From Ligula intestinalis (lineage: Eukaryota > Platyhelminthes > Cestoda > Diphyllobothriidea > Diphyllobothriidae), in contig JAYGXS010000002.1 in NCBI GenBank assembly GCA_036362985.1, forward strand, positions 97,582,381-97,646,380: DNA of 64,000 nucleotides, given 5' to 3'. This document shows, piece after piece, positions 33,404 to 42,930 of the stretch. The notes under the pieces are model-generated. The model had not been told where the DNA came from, did not search any database, and saw nothing but the letters and a program-made list of their open reading frames with translations. How positions within the stretch are numbered: the stretch's first letter is position 1; each line of letters starts with the position of its first letter. The position numbers and the translations under genes were made by a program.

Positions 33404-33455
33404 GGCAGAATTTATTCGATCAAATAAATTTCGTGACAGCTCGTCAGCTGCGGCC
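33404..33455 (-). ncRNA. Hammerhead-like motif with full stem III at P3 left arm
   Basis: The minus strand reads GCAG, CTGACGA, GCTGTCAC, GAAA, then TTTATT-TGATCG-AATAAAT, T, CTGC. Stem III pairs ATTTATT with AATAAAT (7 bp, loop TGATCG). Stem I pairs GCAG with CTGC (4 bp). The triplet before cleavage is ATT, an allowed NUH. Stem II is the weak point: eight nucleotides with little pairing. The right arm (35,391-35,415) keeps CTGACGA...GAAATTTATT and then ends at the target duplication. Confidence 0.5.
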
Positions 33456-33812
33456 CGTCTTTGCATGAATGAATAACAAGTGGGTTACAGCACAATTTGA
33501 ATAACAACAAAATCGATAAAAGCAAGGTCAAATTTACGCGTAAGCGAACATTCATATTGTCAACGTAACTCGGGAGGGGCGGAAATTTAGGGGGAGAAAA
33601 CAACACAAAAACAAACAAAAGGTGACTAAATATAGGCCTATGGACCCCAAGGCAGCTGTAGGTTAGCCACATGTTCTAATTGCTTACATAGGTCGGGTTT
33701 CTCCCGCCGTATGTAGGCTGCTTCCATGTAGCGTAATGTCCGGTTTGTTCGTGCTCGAACAAGAACTCGGAAAGATTTTTTCGGATCGACAGAGTGACCA
33801 CTGCCCAAAACA
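33424..33812 (-). repeat. Inverted arm of P3 (copy of its 3' end)
   Basis: It encodes on the minus strand GSGHSVDPKKSFRVLVRART, YMEAAYIRREKPDLCKQLEH and VANLQLPWGP, identical in pattern to the end of the plus-strand endonuclease, followed by the same UTR. It is a partial 3' copy, not a second complete element. Confidence 0.85.
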
Positions 33813-33830
33813 CATAAGAAGGACATACCT

Positions 33831-35201
33831 TTGCGGCCAATTTTGTCTATGATTAACTCTCCTCAACACAAGCTAGCACAATGGCTTGTCAAGGAATTAA
33901 GGCCGATTAGGAGCCGGTTCTCCACTTACGTGACAAAGGATGTCTTTGAATTTTTTCAAAGTATTAAGTTCCAAAATATTGCAAACAAATTTACGATTTC
34001 TTTAGACGTTCAATCCTTATTTACAAACGTACCATTGGACGAAACAATCGACGTTATATGTACTCATGCATCCTATACTCGTCTACCACCTGATATACTA
34101 AGGGAATTGCTTACACTATGTACGAAAAATGTGCAACTCCTATTTAATGGGCATCGGTATAGACAAATCGATGGAGTCACAATGGGAAGTCCACTTGGAC
34201 CTACTTTTGCTGACATATTCATGGGTCATTTAGAAGAAAACGTGTCATCACAACTAAACAAGACAACTTTATACAGACGTTACGTCGATAATATCTTCAC
34301 TATAGTTGAAACCAAACAAGACGCTGAAAACCTTCTTTGATTCATGAATAAATTGCATCCAAAAATAAAGTTCACGATGGAAATGGAGCAAAACAACAAG
34401 TTGCCTTTTCTTGACATCCTCCTGTTTAGAGAGGCTAATGGTTCAATGAGGCGAAGTGTTTATCACAAGGCTACCTAGAAGGGCCAGTACCTACACTTTA
34501 CTAGTTTTGTGCCAATCCAGTGGAAACGAAACTTGGTACTAACTCTCTTCCAGCGAGCGGAGAAACTTTGCAGAAATGAAACATTACCAACAGAAATTTC
34601 CAGCATTAAAGACGCCCTACTTAAACGTGGATATCCTTCACGTTTCATTCAGAAATACAGTAAACCTTTACGGCTGAAAATTACGGAGCAGTTTGTTCCA
34701 AAAAAGCCCGTTTTTATATCTCTACCCTTCAAAGGTGGCAATGTATCAAATACAATCAAACGACGTTTGCGATGCACCATAGAGAGAACGTACAATGCAG
34801 CTGCATTGGTGTTCCTCAGCCCTATTAAAGGCCTTCCCGTTAACGGGACAAAAGATTCCTTGCCTTTGCACGCCACTCTAAACTGCGTCTATGAATTTAC
34901 ATGCACTTGCGGATGCAAGTAAATCGGGCGAACGCAAAGGCAATTGGCAACCAGGGCAGCTGGACATTTACCCTCTTGGCTTTTTAAACAGAAAAACAGA
35001 GTACCTCGGTCCTCTATTACAAAACATCTATTGGACAGTGGTCGCTCTGTCGATCCGAAAAAATCTTTCCGAGTTCTTGTTCGAGCAGGAACAAACCGGG
35101 CATTACGCTACATGGAAGCAGCCTACATACGGCGGGAGAAACCCGACCTATGTAAGCAATTAGAACATGTGGCTAACCTACAGCTGCCTTGGGGTCCATA
35201 G
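33831..35201 (+). pseudogene. PLE reverse transcriptase-GIY-YIG endonuclease (P3, subfamily B)
   Basis: One reading frame of 457 codons runs through with three nonsense codons (TGA at 34,338, TAG at 34,476, TAA at 34,920). RT: LRPILSMINSP at the start, motif A LDVQSLFTNVP (residues ~58-68), motif B MGSPLGPTFADIF (~118-130), motif C RRYVDNIFTIV (~150-160; the second catalytic Asp of YVDD is Asn), and FTMEMEQNNKLPFLDILL. Linker: RGYPSRFIQKY, VFISLPFKGGNVSNTIKRRL. Endonuclease: YEFTCTCGCK, stop, IGRTQRQLATR, HLPSWLF, LLDSGRSVDPKKSFRVLVR. PLEs use this pair for target-primed reverse transcription. The N-terminal ~third of a full PLE is missing. The stops and YVDN rule out activity. Confidence 0.9.
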
Positions 35202-35428
35202 GCCTACATTTAGTCACCTTTTGTTCGTTTTGCGTTGTTTTCCCCTCCTAAATTTCCGCCCTTTCCCGAGTTACGTTGACAATATGAATGTTCGCTTACG
35301 CGTAAATTTGACCTTGATTTTATCGATTTTGTTGATATTCAAATTGTGCTGTAACCCACTTGTTATTCATTCATGCAAAGACGGGCCGCAGCTGACGAGC
35401 CATCACGAAATTTATTAGCAGATGATGA

Positions 35429-36334
35429 GCCAGAGTCTTAGACGGAACCTTATAAATTACCCGAAAAGTTCCACACAAAGTCCGGAATGACGCATCTGCC
35501 GCAACAAAGCTCACTTTATGCTCCCGAATTCACTTTATCTCAGCCATGCCAAGTGGTCTCCTTCTATTCTTTGGAAAGGCGCTGCCTGGCACGAACAATA
35601 TAACCTGTTCCACGGGAGCAAGTAAGTGAGTAAATGCACACGGAGGTTGATTCTGGGCATTGTGTGCCCCCAATGAAGCCTTCCAGGTGATCCATTAGGT
35701 CCCGGATCATCGTGTGTTAGCACCAGCAAAAACAATCGCTATCCGTTTGAGCAAGCCGGTATTGTAAGCACAAAAGAGCCTCGTGCCAGGTCCGCGCTAG
35801 GCATGGCAAAAGATAACTTACTTACCTGCACTGTTCAACGCTTTCTCTTGATCCTTCTGCCTTTGTCTGGTCCGCCTTCAATTCTCACTGTCGCGAAACC
35901 ATTTACCTCTTCTCGACCCAACCCTTCCCCCCTTCCTCTTTTTGCATGACCCATTTACATGTAATAACGAATGTTAGTGACCGCAAGTTTACCTTTGACG
36001 CCCTTCGACACACCATTAGTCTATTGCATACGGTGTATGAAGTTGTTTATGTGTATGGGTAGTAAATCTCATTCGATGGCTGAATGGTTACCCCATCTCT
36101 GATAGGTGTTGGGCCCAACTAAGTGCAGGGCTGTTTCCTCACCCTTCTGAGATTTATAGATGTGTGCGTATTCAATGCCACGCTTCAGCAACCAGAACCC
36201 CTGAGGCCTGATGTGTGCTGTCAGTTGTCCCTGTTGGTGTGCGCTTCCACTGGATCTACAGACAGTGTACACGGCTGCCCGTTTAATTATATCCTTCCTT
36301 AGCGAGCATTTGAGTCCCAGGAAGTAATTGAGAA
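35429..36334. other. Unassigned sequence
   Basis: No gene is recognised. 36,075-36,125 has a faint tRNA-like A-box pattern (GATGGCTGAATGGTTA), which I do not consider enough for a call. Confidence 0.3.
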
Positions 36335-36765
36335 GAAGACGACTCGATCGCTATGACAACACTTTTGTTAGCCTGACATTTTGAGATTCGCCGCGGATTC
36401 ATCATCAGAGATATAGGCAGAGAGCAATATCAGATACGGGAAGCATATGCACAGGAGTTTGCCGTATTTATAGAATACAGTCATTACTGCATACAGACAA
36501 CGACAATTAAGGGTATATTCTTCTTACGCGTTGATAATCTGTTAATTGGCATGCGGGCTATGACCTGCTGAACCTTCATCACGCGTGGTGGACTCAGGCG
36601 TGATGATTGCTCGGCCATCTGGCCCTCCGGTGTTGGAGTAGGATGCTGCGGTGGCCTGTCCGTTCCCTATGTGGTGACTTACTTTGGCCACATTGAGTCT
36701 CTGCACCGAATATGGATTGTGCAAACCGTTGCATCGCGATGGCCCTTTACTATAATTTACAACGT
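36335..36765 (-). pseudogene. PLE subfamily C 3' end, inverted pair, minus arm
   Basis: The minus frame (36,760-36,550) encodes SRCNGLHNPYSVQRLNVAKV, IGNGQATAASYSNTGGPDGR and AIITPESTTRDEGSAGHSPH, the C-terminal tail after GIY-YIG. The 3' UTR and a hammerhead-like motif follow at 36,372-36,408, then GCTAACAAAAGTGTTGTCAT and CGATCGAGTCGTCTTCTTCT. Confidence 0.7.
36372..36408 (-). ncRNA. Hammerhead-like motif (PLE subfamily C)
   Basis: The minus strand reads CTGATGA, a 19 nt stem II region, AAAATGTC, AGG. CTGATGA and GTC are intact but GAAA is AAAA. Confidence 0.5.
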
Positions 36766-36864
36766 ATACCACAAGGTAGAGGTTTAATTTAGGTGCCAGT
36801 ATTATTTAAATAACCTTAAGTTTGGCAAAAGGAAAGGACATTAGCGCAACAATTTGTAGAAGTG

Positions 36865-37060
36865 CAGCGATTTGTCCAATCCATATTCAGTGCTGAGGCT
36901 CAATTTAGATAAAACAAGTCGCCCCTTGAGGAACGGACAGGCCACCGCGTTACCCTACGCCAGTGTCGGGGGGCCAGATGGTCCAGCAATCATCACACCC
37001 GAGTTCACTACGCGTGATGAAACTTCAGCAGGTCAAAGCCCGCATGCCGTTCGACAAACT
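36865..37060 (+). pseudogene. PLE subfamily C 3' end, inverted pair, plus arm
   Basis: The plus frame encodes SNPYSVLRLNLDKTSRPLRN, GQATALPYASVGGPDGPAII and TPEFTTRDETSAGQSPH, the mirror of the minus arm at 36,550-36,760. About 100 bp separate the two divergent arms. Confidence 0.7.
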
Positions 37061-37063
37061 GTA

Positions 37064-37155
37064 GTGACCAAGTGTGTTCCTGTGTCAACACCGGTTATCT
37101 CATCTGCATTGCCACTGTTGTAACCAAGTATGTTCCTGTGTGAACACCGGTTATG
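37064..37155 (+). repeat. Two-copy tandem repeat, unit ~58 bp
   Basis: GTGACCAAGTGTGTTCCTGT and GTAACCAAGTATGTTCCTGT each continue with G-CAACACCGGTTAT. The second copy begins a possible LTR-like block (next entry). Confidence 0.7.
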
Positions 37156-37604
37156 TTCCCCCAGTGCGTGTTAGGAATAGAAGATAGGATAGGGTAATAG
37201 CTGGTACTTTACTGTCACTTGTACTAGCACATCAACTCTGGTCCGTGTGTCCAGCAGTAGCCTTCTGTGGTCGGTCTCGTCTGGGTAGTAGTCTCGCCTA
37301 GGCAGCGTGTTCGCAACGGTGTTTCCGTTCTGCTAGCGTCTCGCTATTTAAGGAGCAGTCGTCATTGCTCACCATTGGCTCTCCCAGTGCGCACGCTCGC
37401 TTACGCACGTCTGTGCGTCTGTCCTCGCGTGACCTCAATGACAACAGCAGTCCGGCTTCTGAGGCAGTCTGACTCCGCATGCCTTCTTTTTCCTGGCATA
37501 GTGCCCACCCTTTGAAGGTCGCGCGATATGACCCGTTGTGTATGCGCCGGATTGGCCTCACGTGACCTCCTAGTTACCGCAATTGCTCTCTACTATTACT
37601 TACA
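37116..37604 (+). repeat. Possible LTR-like block
   Basis: It starts TGTTGTAACC and ends TTACTTACA, with a TATTTAAGG box at about 37,346. No primer-binding site, partner LTR or polyprotein is seen, so this is weak. Confidence 0.2.
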
Positions 37605-38164
37605 GAATAGTGCACGCGTAAATCACTCTCTCTCTCTGCACCACCTCCACCTTGTGGAGCTTACCTCCTTGGGAGTTTGAACTGGCGGTCGAGCGCACAT
37701 TACCGGTTAGGTTAGGCAAATTGGTGATTTCAGTCAAGAGCAAAGAGGAGGGAATTACTTCCTTCCTCAACCCACTGACCTTTCTTCCAGTGAGGGAGTG
37801 GTCACGTGATACTCGCCCTTCTCTCCTTGCCCTGTCACGTGTGAACAAGCGCAAGTCCCCCGCCAGTGGTGATAATTGGCGAAATGTGTGACTGGGTACG
37901 GGCTATCAGTGCGACCAAAACATATGATTACCCCACTTCTTCCTTAATTTCTACCCTAAGAAGGCTCGTAAAGGGCATTTTTTCGCTGGCGGAGAATGCC
38001 TCTTTTATGCCACCGAAATATTCGACTCGTTTGGGTCGCCAAAATTGGCCTCACCCTGCTTAGCCAGTCCAGATCATACCGTAGACAAAATACCTGTCTG
38101 TTTGCATGTTTTCTCCTGCTTATTCCTTCAATTTTTCTTGGGATATGCTTAAGTACACTGCAGT
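37605..38164. other. Unassigned sequence
   Basis: A 79-codon frame at 37,652-37,891 has no recognisable domain. Nothing else is recognised. Confidence 0.3.
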
Positions 38165-39443
38165 GCGTTCTTGGACACCCTGAAATGGTCTCTGAATTTC
38201 ACGCGATGCTGAACTCCATTTTTGCCGACATTTAGTTTAAAACAGAGGCTGAGAGCAACAATCAACTTGCATTCCTAGACGTCCTGGTCCACCGCAAAAC
38301 CGACGGGAGCCTAAAGACGACGGTATAGCGAAAGGCAACCGACAAACGTCAGGCACTCAGTTACCAAAGTAACCATCCGCTGAGCCACAAACGCAGCTGT
38401 GTGCGAACGCTTTACAAAAGGGCAGAAACACATTGCAGGTGACAGGCAGGTGGCAAAGTGGCTAAACTTAAATGTCTTCGACGGATGTTCATCTCTATCG
38501 GTTACCCTCGCAGCTTCCTAGAACGCAGCAGAAAACCGAAACGAGCTGCAAGACCGGCAGCGGAACAAGCGACGTTGTGGAGAGCAATGCCATACATAGA
38601 GAATGTTCCTGAAGCAGTCGCTCGTCTGTTACAATGACTGGGTATCGGCATAGCCCACAGACCCGAGGCAACAATAAAACGACTGGTCATGAGACCAAAG
38701 GCCCCTCTGCCCCGCGGAGAAACAGCAAACGTCGTCTGTCGCATCCAGTGTAGTTCCTGTGAGCCAATTACATTGGGGAGACCGGAAAGTGACTACAGGC
38801 GCGTATGAGCGAGCACGCAAGGGCAGTCGACAGGATGGATCCACGCTTGTTGGTGGCGGAACATTGTTCGGCTCCTGGACACACCTTCGCTTTTAATGAC
38901 GCTGAAATCCTAGCCCGAGGTAGTGACCGGACAACCAGAGAAACACTTGAAGCATGGCACACTGCACAAAATTCCATCAACCGCTGTACGATTCTCCCGG
39001 CGGCTTACCAGGCGTTACGCGTGCGGCTCAATCAACGAAATCGCCGGCAGGAAGTCAGACGGGTCGCAACGACTAGCAACCCCACACCGGGCCAGAATAC
39101 AGGCGTCCGGGAACCTACCCCAGACACCAATGCAGCCGTCAGCGACCCCACGGGCAACGTGAACCAACAAGACCTCCTGTCGGGCTTGAACGCAGTTGCA
39201 CATGACAACGGTCTCTGCATAAACACTGATGGCGGAGTTCGATATTCCGCCGGCGGGACGAACACGGGAAAGTGCCAACGGGGGAAGCCAGCAGGACATG
39301 TGGCACCGACGCGATCGATGCAGACGCGAGCAATGACCGCTGGCAGGCGAACACTGCCCACCACCTCCGACGAGGTGACGGCGAGAAACCTTGGTCAGCA
39401 GGACGATGACGGAGCTCCAGCTCTGCCCCCGCAGGGGATCTAG
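38165..39443 (+). pseudogene. PLE RT C-terminus and GIY-YIG endonuclease (P2)
   Basis: Encoded in order: MVSEFHAMLNSIFADI, stop, NNQLAFLDVLVHRKTDGSLK, YQSNHPLSHKRSCVRTLYKR, SIGYPRSFLERSRKP, MPYIENVPEAVARLLQ, IGIAHRPEATIKRLVMRPKA, then VVCRIQCSSCE. A frameshift follows; the new frame reads NYIGETGK, stop, LQARMSEHARAVDRMDPRLL (GIY-YIG), HTFAFNDAEILARGSD, ETLEAWHTAQNSINRCTILP and AAYQALRVRL. About 145 further residues form a Gly/Thr/Asn-rich extension. At least four lesions are present. Confidence 0.85.
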
Positions 39444-39520
39444 CGCCAACAGACGGAGAGCGAACGAGACGTCAGTTGTAACACCTATAAAAGACTGTGA
39501 GGCGTGTACAAACACCAACC

Positions 39521-39558
39521 TCCGACGACGCAAGCCTGTACGCTTTCGAAACGTCAGG
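39521..39558 (+). ncRNA. Hammerhead-like motif (PLE subfamily A, P2)
   Basis: CCGACGA (first core box with U4 changed to C), stem II with AAGC/GCTT, GAAAC, GTC, AGG. The self-complementary ACGT is kept. Confidence 0.55.
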
Positions 39559-39635
39559 ATATTATACCCATTATTCCCGAGATTGTCTCTTCTTCTCATT
39601 TATGTCCGGGGACACGCATTTTCGCTTCAATCAGC

Positions 39636-39664
<29 letters not shown>
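39636..39664. repeat. (TA)n microsatellite between two PLE 3' ends
   Basis: About 14 TA units. It joins the 3' tail of P2 (plus) to the 3' tail of P1 (minus). Confidence 0.95.
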
Positions 39665-39668
<4 letters not shown>

Positions 39669-39702
39669 AGTTAAGGTGAACACGGGAACCAAAGGTTCAT
39701 TC

Positions 39703-39741
39703 GTCTGACGTTTTTGAATCATACAAGCTTCCATTGTCAAA
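39703..39741 (-). ncRNA. Decayed hammerhead-like motif (P1)
   Basis: The minus strand reads TTGACAA in place of CTGANGA, then AAAACGTC and AGACGAATGAACC. Only the ACGTC side is well kept. Confidence 0.4.
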
Positions 39742-39782
39742 GGGAATATTCACACGAATTGTCACAGTATTTAAGGGTAACT

Positions 39783-41687
39783 TCAGCTAGGCAGGTCAAT
39801 GACTGTTCTTGTCATGCGTCCATGGGCTCGTCTCGGTAGGGGGGGTGAGGGCGTCCGGGTGATAACGGTCATTGATCGGGTTGTCAGGGTCCGTTGGTAG
39901 GGTTTATCCGTCCTTCTGCTGTGTTGACAACTTCCCACCAGCGTGTGAACGGTGGTTGCCATGTCCATGTTCACGTGTCGGCTGCTGCCGGGCTGGCGAT
40001 CATCGCTGTCTGGTCCCAGCGTGTGTTTGTGTTTGTCTGCATTGTTCTTCTTGTCATGCGGCCCTGGGCTCGTCTTCGTGGGAGGCGGTGGTGGCGTCGG
40101 GGTGATAACTGTCATTGATCGGGTTACCATGGCCCGTTGGTTGCGTTCACCCGTCGTCCTGCTGTGTTGGCTGCCTCCCGCAAAAGTGCGAACGCTTGTT
40201 GCCAGGTCCATGCTCCCATCTCGGTTGCTGCCGGGCTGGCGATCATCCTCGCCGTTGTATAGTCTCAGGGCGTGCTCGCGATCGTCTGCGTTCACATCAT
40301 GTTGCTGATACCGCGGTCCTGTAGACCACATGGTTTGCCTTCCGTTTGCGACTGCATCTAGCGGTCGTTTATGCTCGTGTGTGGTTGGCGCGTCTGGCCG
40401 GCGTTCCCTTCCGTGGTTATATTGCTTGTACTGAAGCCGTAAAGCTTGGTAAGCTGCTGGCTGCGTCACACAGCGGTTTATATAATTGGATGTGGTATGC
40501 CAGGCTTCGAATGTCTCCCTAGCTGTTTGGTCACATTCTCGTCCCACGACTTCAGCGTCTTCAAAAACGAACGTATGATCTGCAGCTGCACAATGTTCTG
40601 CCATTAGATAGCGTTCATCCTGTCTGCGCACCGCTCCTTCGTGTTTGTACATGCGGGTCTGCAATCGCTTTCCCGTTTCCCCGACATATTTCACTTCGCA
40701 GGAACTACATTTGATTCGATACACGACGTTGGCCGTTTCAACTTAGGACAGGGGAGCCTTTGGTTTCATTATCAATCGACGGATCGTTGCTTCAGGTCTA
40801 TGGGCGATACCGATACCAAATGGTTGCAGGAGTCGAGCGGCTGCTTCGGACACGTTTGCAATATACGGTAGCGTCCGCCAAACTTTCGGTTGGTTGTCCG
40901 TTGGCTTTCTTGTTGGGTTGATTCGTCTACTGCGCTCTATGAAGCTCCGGGGGTATCCGTTGGTAGTGAACATCTGCTGTAGATAGCGGAGTTCGGCCAC
41001 TTTGTCGGCTCTTTCGCTGCAATGAGTTTCAGCTCTTTTATACAGACTTCGTACACAGCTGCGTTTGTGAGACAATGGGTGGTTGCTTTGGTAGTTCAGT
41101 ATCTGACGCGTGTTGCTGGCTTTCCCGTTAACCGTCGTCTTTAGGTTCCCGTCAGACTTGCGATGAGCCAACACGTCCAGGAACGCCATCTGCCCATCGT
41201 TCTCCGCCTCCATTGTAAATTGAATATCCGGAAAAATTGAGTTGAGGAGGGCATGGAAGTCCGTGACTCTTTCCCGTTTTAGGATGATGAAAGTGTCGTC
41301 TACATAAGGCGCCCAAAACTTTGGCTTGTGGGTGGCGAACACTAATGCTTCTAACCACTGGATGACCGCTTCGGCGATGAAACCGGATCGTGGTGATCCC
41401 ATCGGTGTAACTTTGGTTTGCTCGTACACCGTCCCTTCGAAGGTAAAGTAGGTTTTGAGGCAGTACTTTACCAACTGCATGAGATGTCCGCGTTGAGGTA
41501 TTTTGGATGCCTCTATATGGCGTGTTTCAAGGAGGTTGCTTACAGTTTCAATGGCCGGGCTCTGTGGGATCGTGGTGAACAGTGAGATGACGTCGAAATA
41601 TATCATGATCTCATCTGCCTCGAGGTGTAACCCGGTGAGTCTCTCCAAGAAATCCGTGGCTGATCGGACTGTCGTATCAGAGCCCAA
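39783..41687 (-). pseudogene. PLE reverse transcriptase-GIY-YIG endonuclease (P1)
   Basis: A single minus frame of ~634 codons is broken only by one TAA (40,743-40,745). RT part: motif A FDVISLFTTIP (residues ~31-41), motif B MGSPRSGFIAEAV (~96-108), motif C YVDDTFII (~128-135, both Asp intact), then FTMEAENDGQMAFLDVLAHR. Linker: SNHPLSHKRSCVRSLYKRAE, NGYPRSFIERSR, LPYIANVSEAAARLLQPFGI. After the stop: YRIKCSSCEVKYVGETGKRL (paired Cys ahead of the GIY-YIG core), HTFVFEDAEVVGRECD, ETFEAWHTTSNYINRC. The last ~190 residues are a Thr/Pro/Arg-rich extension with an ~80-residue in-frame duplication. N-terminus missing. Apart from the stop and truncation, catalytic residues look intact. Confidence 0.9.
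39813..40292 (-). repeat. In-frame 240 bp tandem duplication in the P1 C-terminal extension
   Basis: GTCATGCGTCCATGGGCTCG at 39,813 and GTCATGCGGCCCTGGGCTCG at 40,053 begin two units of 240 bp. Each encodes DDRQPGS.R...MD.AT.V.T (minus strand) and ends TRSMTVIT. The length keeps the frame. Confidence 0.8.
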
Positions 41688-41799
41688 GGTAAGGGCTCAT
41701 CTGGCACGGTCCATCGCATACCGCCTGCTAATATATGATGAATTGGAACTGACAATAACAAAGTAGAGGAATTGCATGTTCCCGATAGCAACCAACAAA

Positions 41800-41985
41800 G
41801 ACAACGGACGCATGGTACAATGGTAGATTATTGCACGCAATGACCAAGGGTCCCGGGTTCGAGTCTCGGGAGTTGCCACCCCTATGATTGGTTTTGACTG
41901 CCTGATGATGGCTAATAAATCAGAAATGACCATTCCGGTCTCGCTCGTCTTTGTCGGTTCTACCTCATAGATATATGGGATTAGT
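41800..41985 (+). mobile_element. tRNA-SINE with hammerhead core S4 (plus)
   Basis: tRNA-like head: A-box-like GCATGGTACAATGGTAGA and B-box GGTTCGAGTCTC. Then CTGATGA at 41,902, TGGCTAATAAATCA, GAAA, TGACC ATTCC GGTC, TC, and the tail GTCTTTGTCGGTTCTACCTC. GACC/GGTC can form stem III with a CTC site, and GC/GC plus GAC/GTC can form a stem I with an internal loop. Stem II is imperfect. Confidence 0.7.
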
Positions 41986-42359
41986 TAATGTCACCTGAAT
42001 TTTCGAGCAGGTAACAGCGGTCGTCATCAGACGTGATGATAAGTGGATAAATGGGTTTTTCGCACTAGAGCGTGTAGCGACCTCATATCCCATGTCATGG
42101 ATTCCTCGCACATGGCTGCGCAGGCTACATGTCTGGCTCTCGTGTGCACTACCGTGTGCGCACCAGAGGATATCGAACCTCCGGTCAAGGTCACTCTATC
42201 CGTCTTAATTTGCCAATTACGTTCCAAGGCCGGTCCACGAAGGACCTTTTTGCGAGGATTGCTTACGGTCAGACAAACCCCTGAAACCTTGATCTCATGA
42301 CTGATTGCAGACATCTGGACTCGGCAACAATGTAGTGGTGGCCGTCTGTCAGATGTCTG
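41986..42359. other. Unassigned sequence
   Basis: No gene or clear repeat is recognised. Confidence 0.3.
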
Positions 42360-42720
42360 CCTTTCCGGTCGTGGCCTCAATCTGTCTAGAGCTCAAGGTC
42401 GTTGCGGTCGCCAGACCGTCTAGCGCGCGTGACGTGGACCACCCAACGCGCCGTCCAATCAATCACAGGCCGACCTAGTCAATTAACCCGCTCTCTCTGT
42501 CTACTGTCCTGGTTGCTTCTAAAACGGCACTTGGACCGCGGCTGGCTCTCTGCCGGATGTGTTCTCTCAAGTCAGACTTCTTCCATCTATTCTCCTTTTC
42601 TTTGTGTACACAATATACTCTTCCATCTACTCTGGTCTTTACGGACTTCTCCTCTACTAAGTAACCATGGTCTGAAGATCGCAGTTGCTGATTTTAACTC
42701 ACTTAACTCGCCGGAATGCG
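42360..42720 (-). repeat. Dispersed repeat D2, copy c
   Basis: CATCTACTCTGGTCTTTACG, GACTTCTCCTCTACTAAGTA and GAAGATCGCAGTTGCTGATT match D2 copies b and, in reverse, d and e. Confidence 0.55.
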
Positions 42721-42930
42721 ATGCTGGACTCGGCCCGCTCATGGCTAGACTGCACTCGTCCGGGGTCACTTACCTATTACTCATATTCTCCTCCTTCAGC
42801 ATCAGATTCAATTATCCATAACACTGTGGCCTTTCACGCCTTATCTGATCTACAAGTTCAGATTGGAATACGTTCTATCTTCCATTATCCGGCCGGAGTA
42901 TATCTTATTCCACAAGTGTTTCGTGGCGGA
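42690..42930 (-). repeat. Dispersed repeat D3, copy c (partial)
   Basis: The reverse complement contains CGGCCGGATAATGGAAGATA, GAACGTATTCCAATCTGAAC, GGCGTGAAAGGCCACAGTGT and GACGAGTGCAGTCTAGCCAT, matching 26,025-26,120 and 4,255-4,300. Confidence 0.55.

Larger units (their letters stand above)
33345..35428 (+). mobile_element. Penelope-like element insertion with inverted arms and target duplication (P3)
   Basis: The element is bounded by a 13 bp direct repeat TAGCAGATGATGA (33,345-33,357 and 35,416-35,428), a candidate target-site duplication. The plus-strand 3' end (about 35,033-35,415) is repeated in inverted orientation at 33,424-33,812 with ~95% identity by eye. The coding part between them is 5' truncated. 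An inverted partial copy of the 3' end at the 5' side is a known Penelope layout. Identity of the arms and a single open frame with few stops make this the youngest insertion in the window. Confidence 0.85.
38165..39630 (+). mobile_element. Penelope-like element, 5' truncated, plus (P2, subfamily A)
   Basis: Contains the RT C-terminus, GIY-YIG endonuclease, a C-terminal extension, a hammerhead at 39,521 and the tail TGTCCGGGGACACGCATTTT. It converges on the minus-strand element P1; only a (TA)n tract lies between their 3' ends. Confidence 0.85.
39665..41693 (-). mobile_element. Penelope-like element, 5' truncated, minus (P1, subfamily A)
   Basis: The longest PLE coding copy in the window. 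On the minus strand it runs from RT through GIY-YIG, a long C-terminal extension, a decayed hammerhead (39,703-39,741) and a short tail to the (TA)n tract. The 5' truncation is near 41,693, where it meets CAGTTCCAATTCATCATATA, which resembles the SINE tail. Confidence 0.85.

Noticed and set aside
37116..37604. LTR retrotransposon
   Set aside because: Only TG...CA ends and a TATA-like box are seen; no partner LTR, primer-binding site or gag-pol traces.
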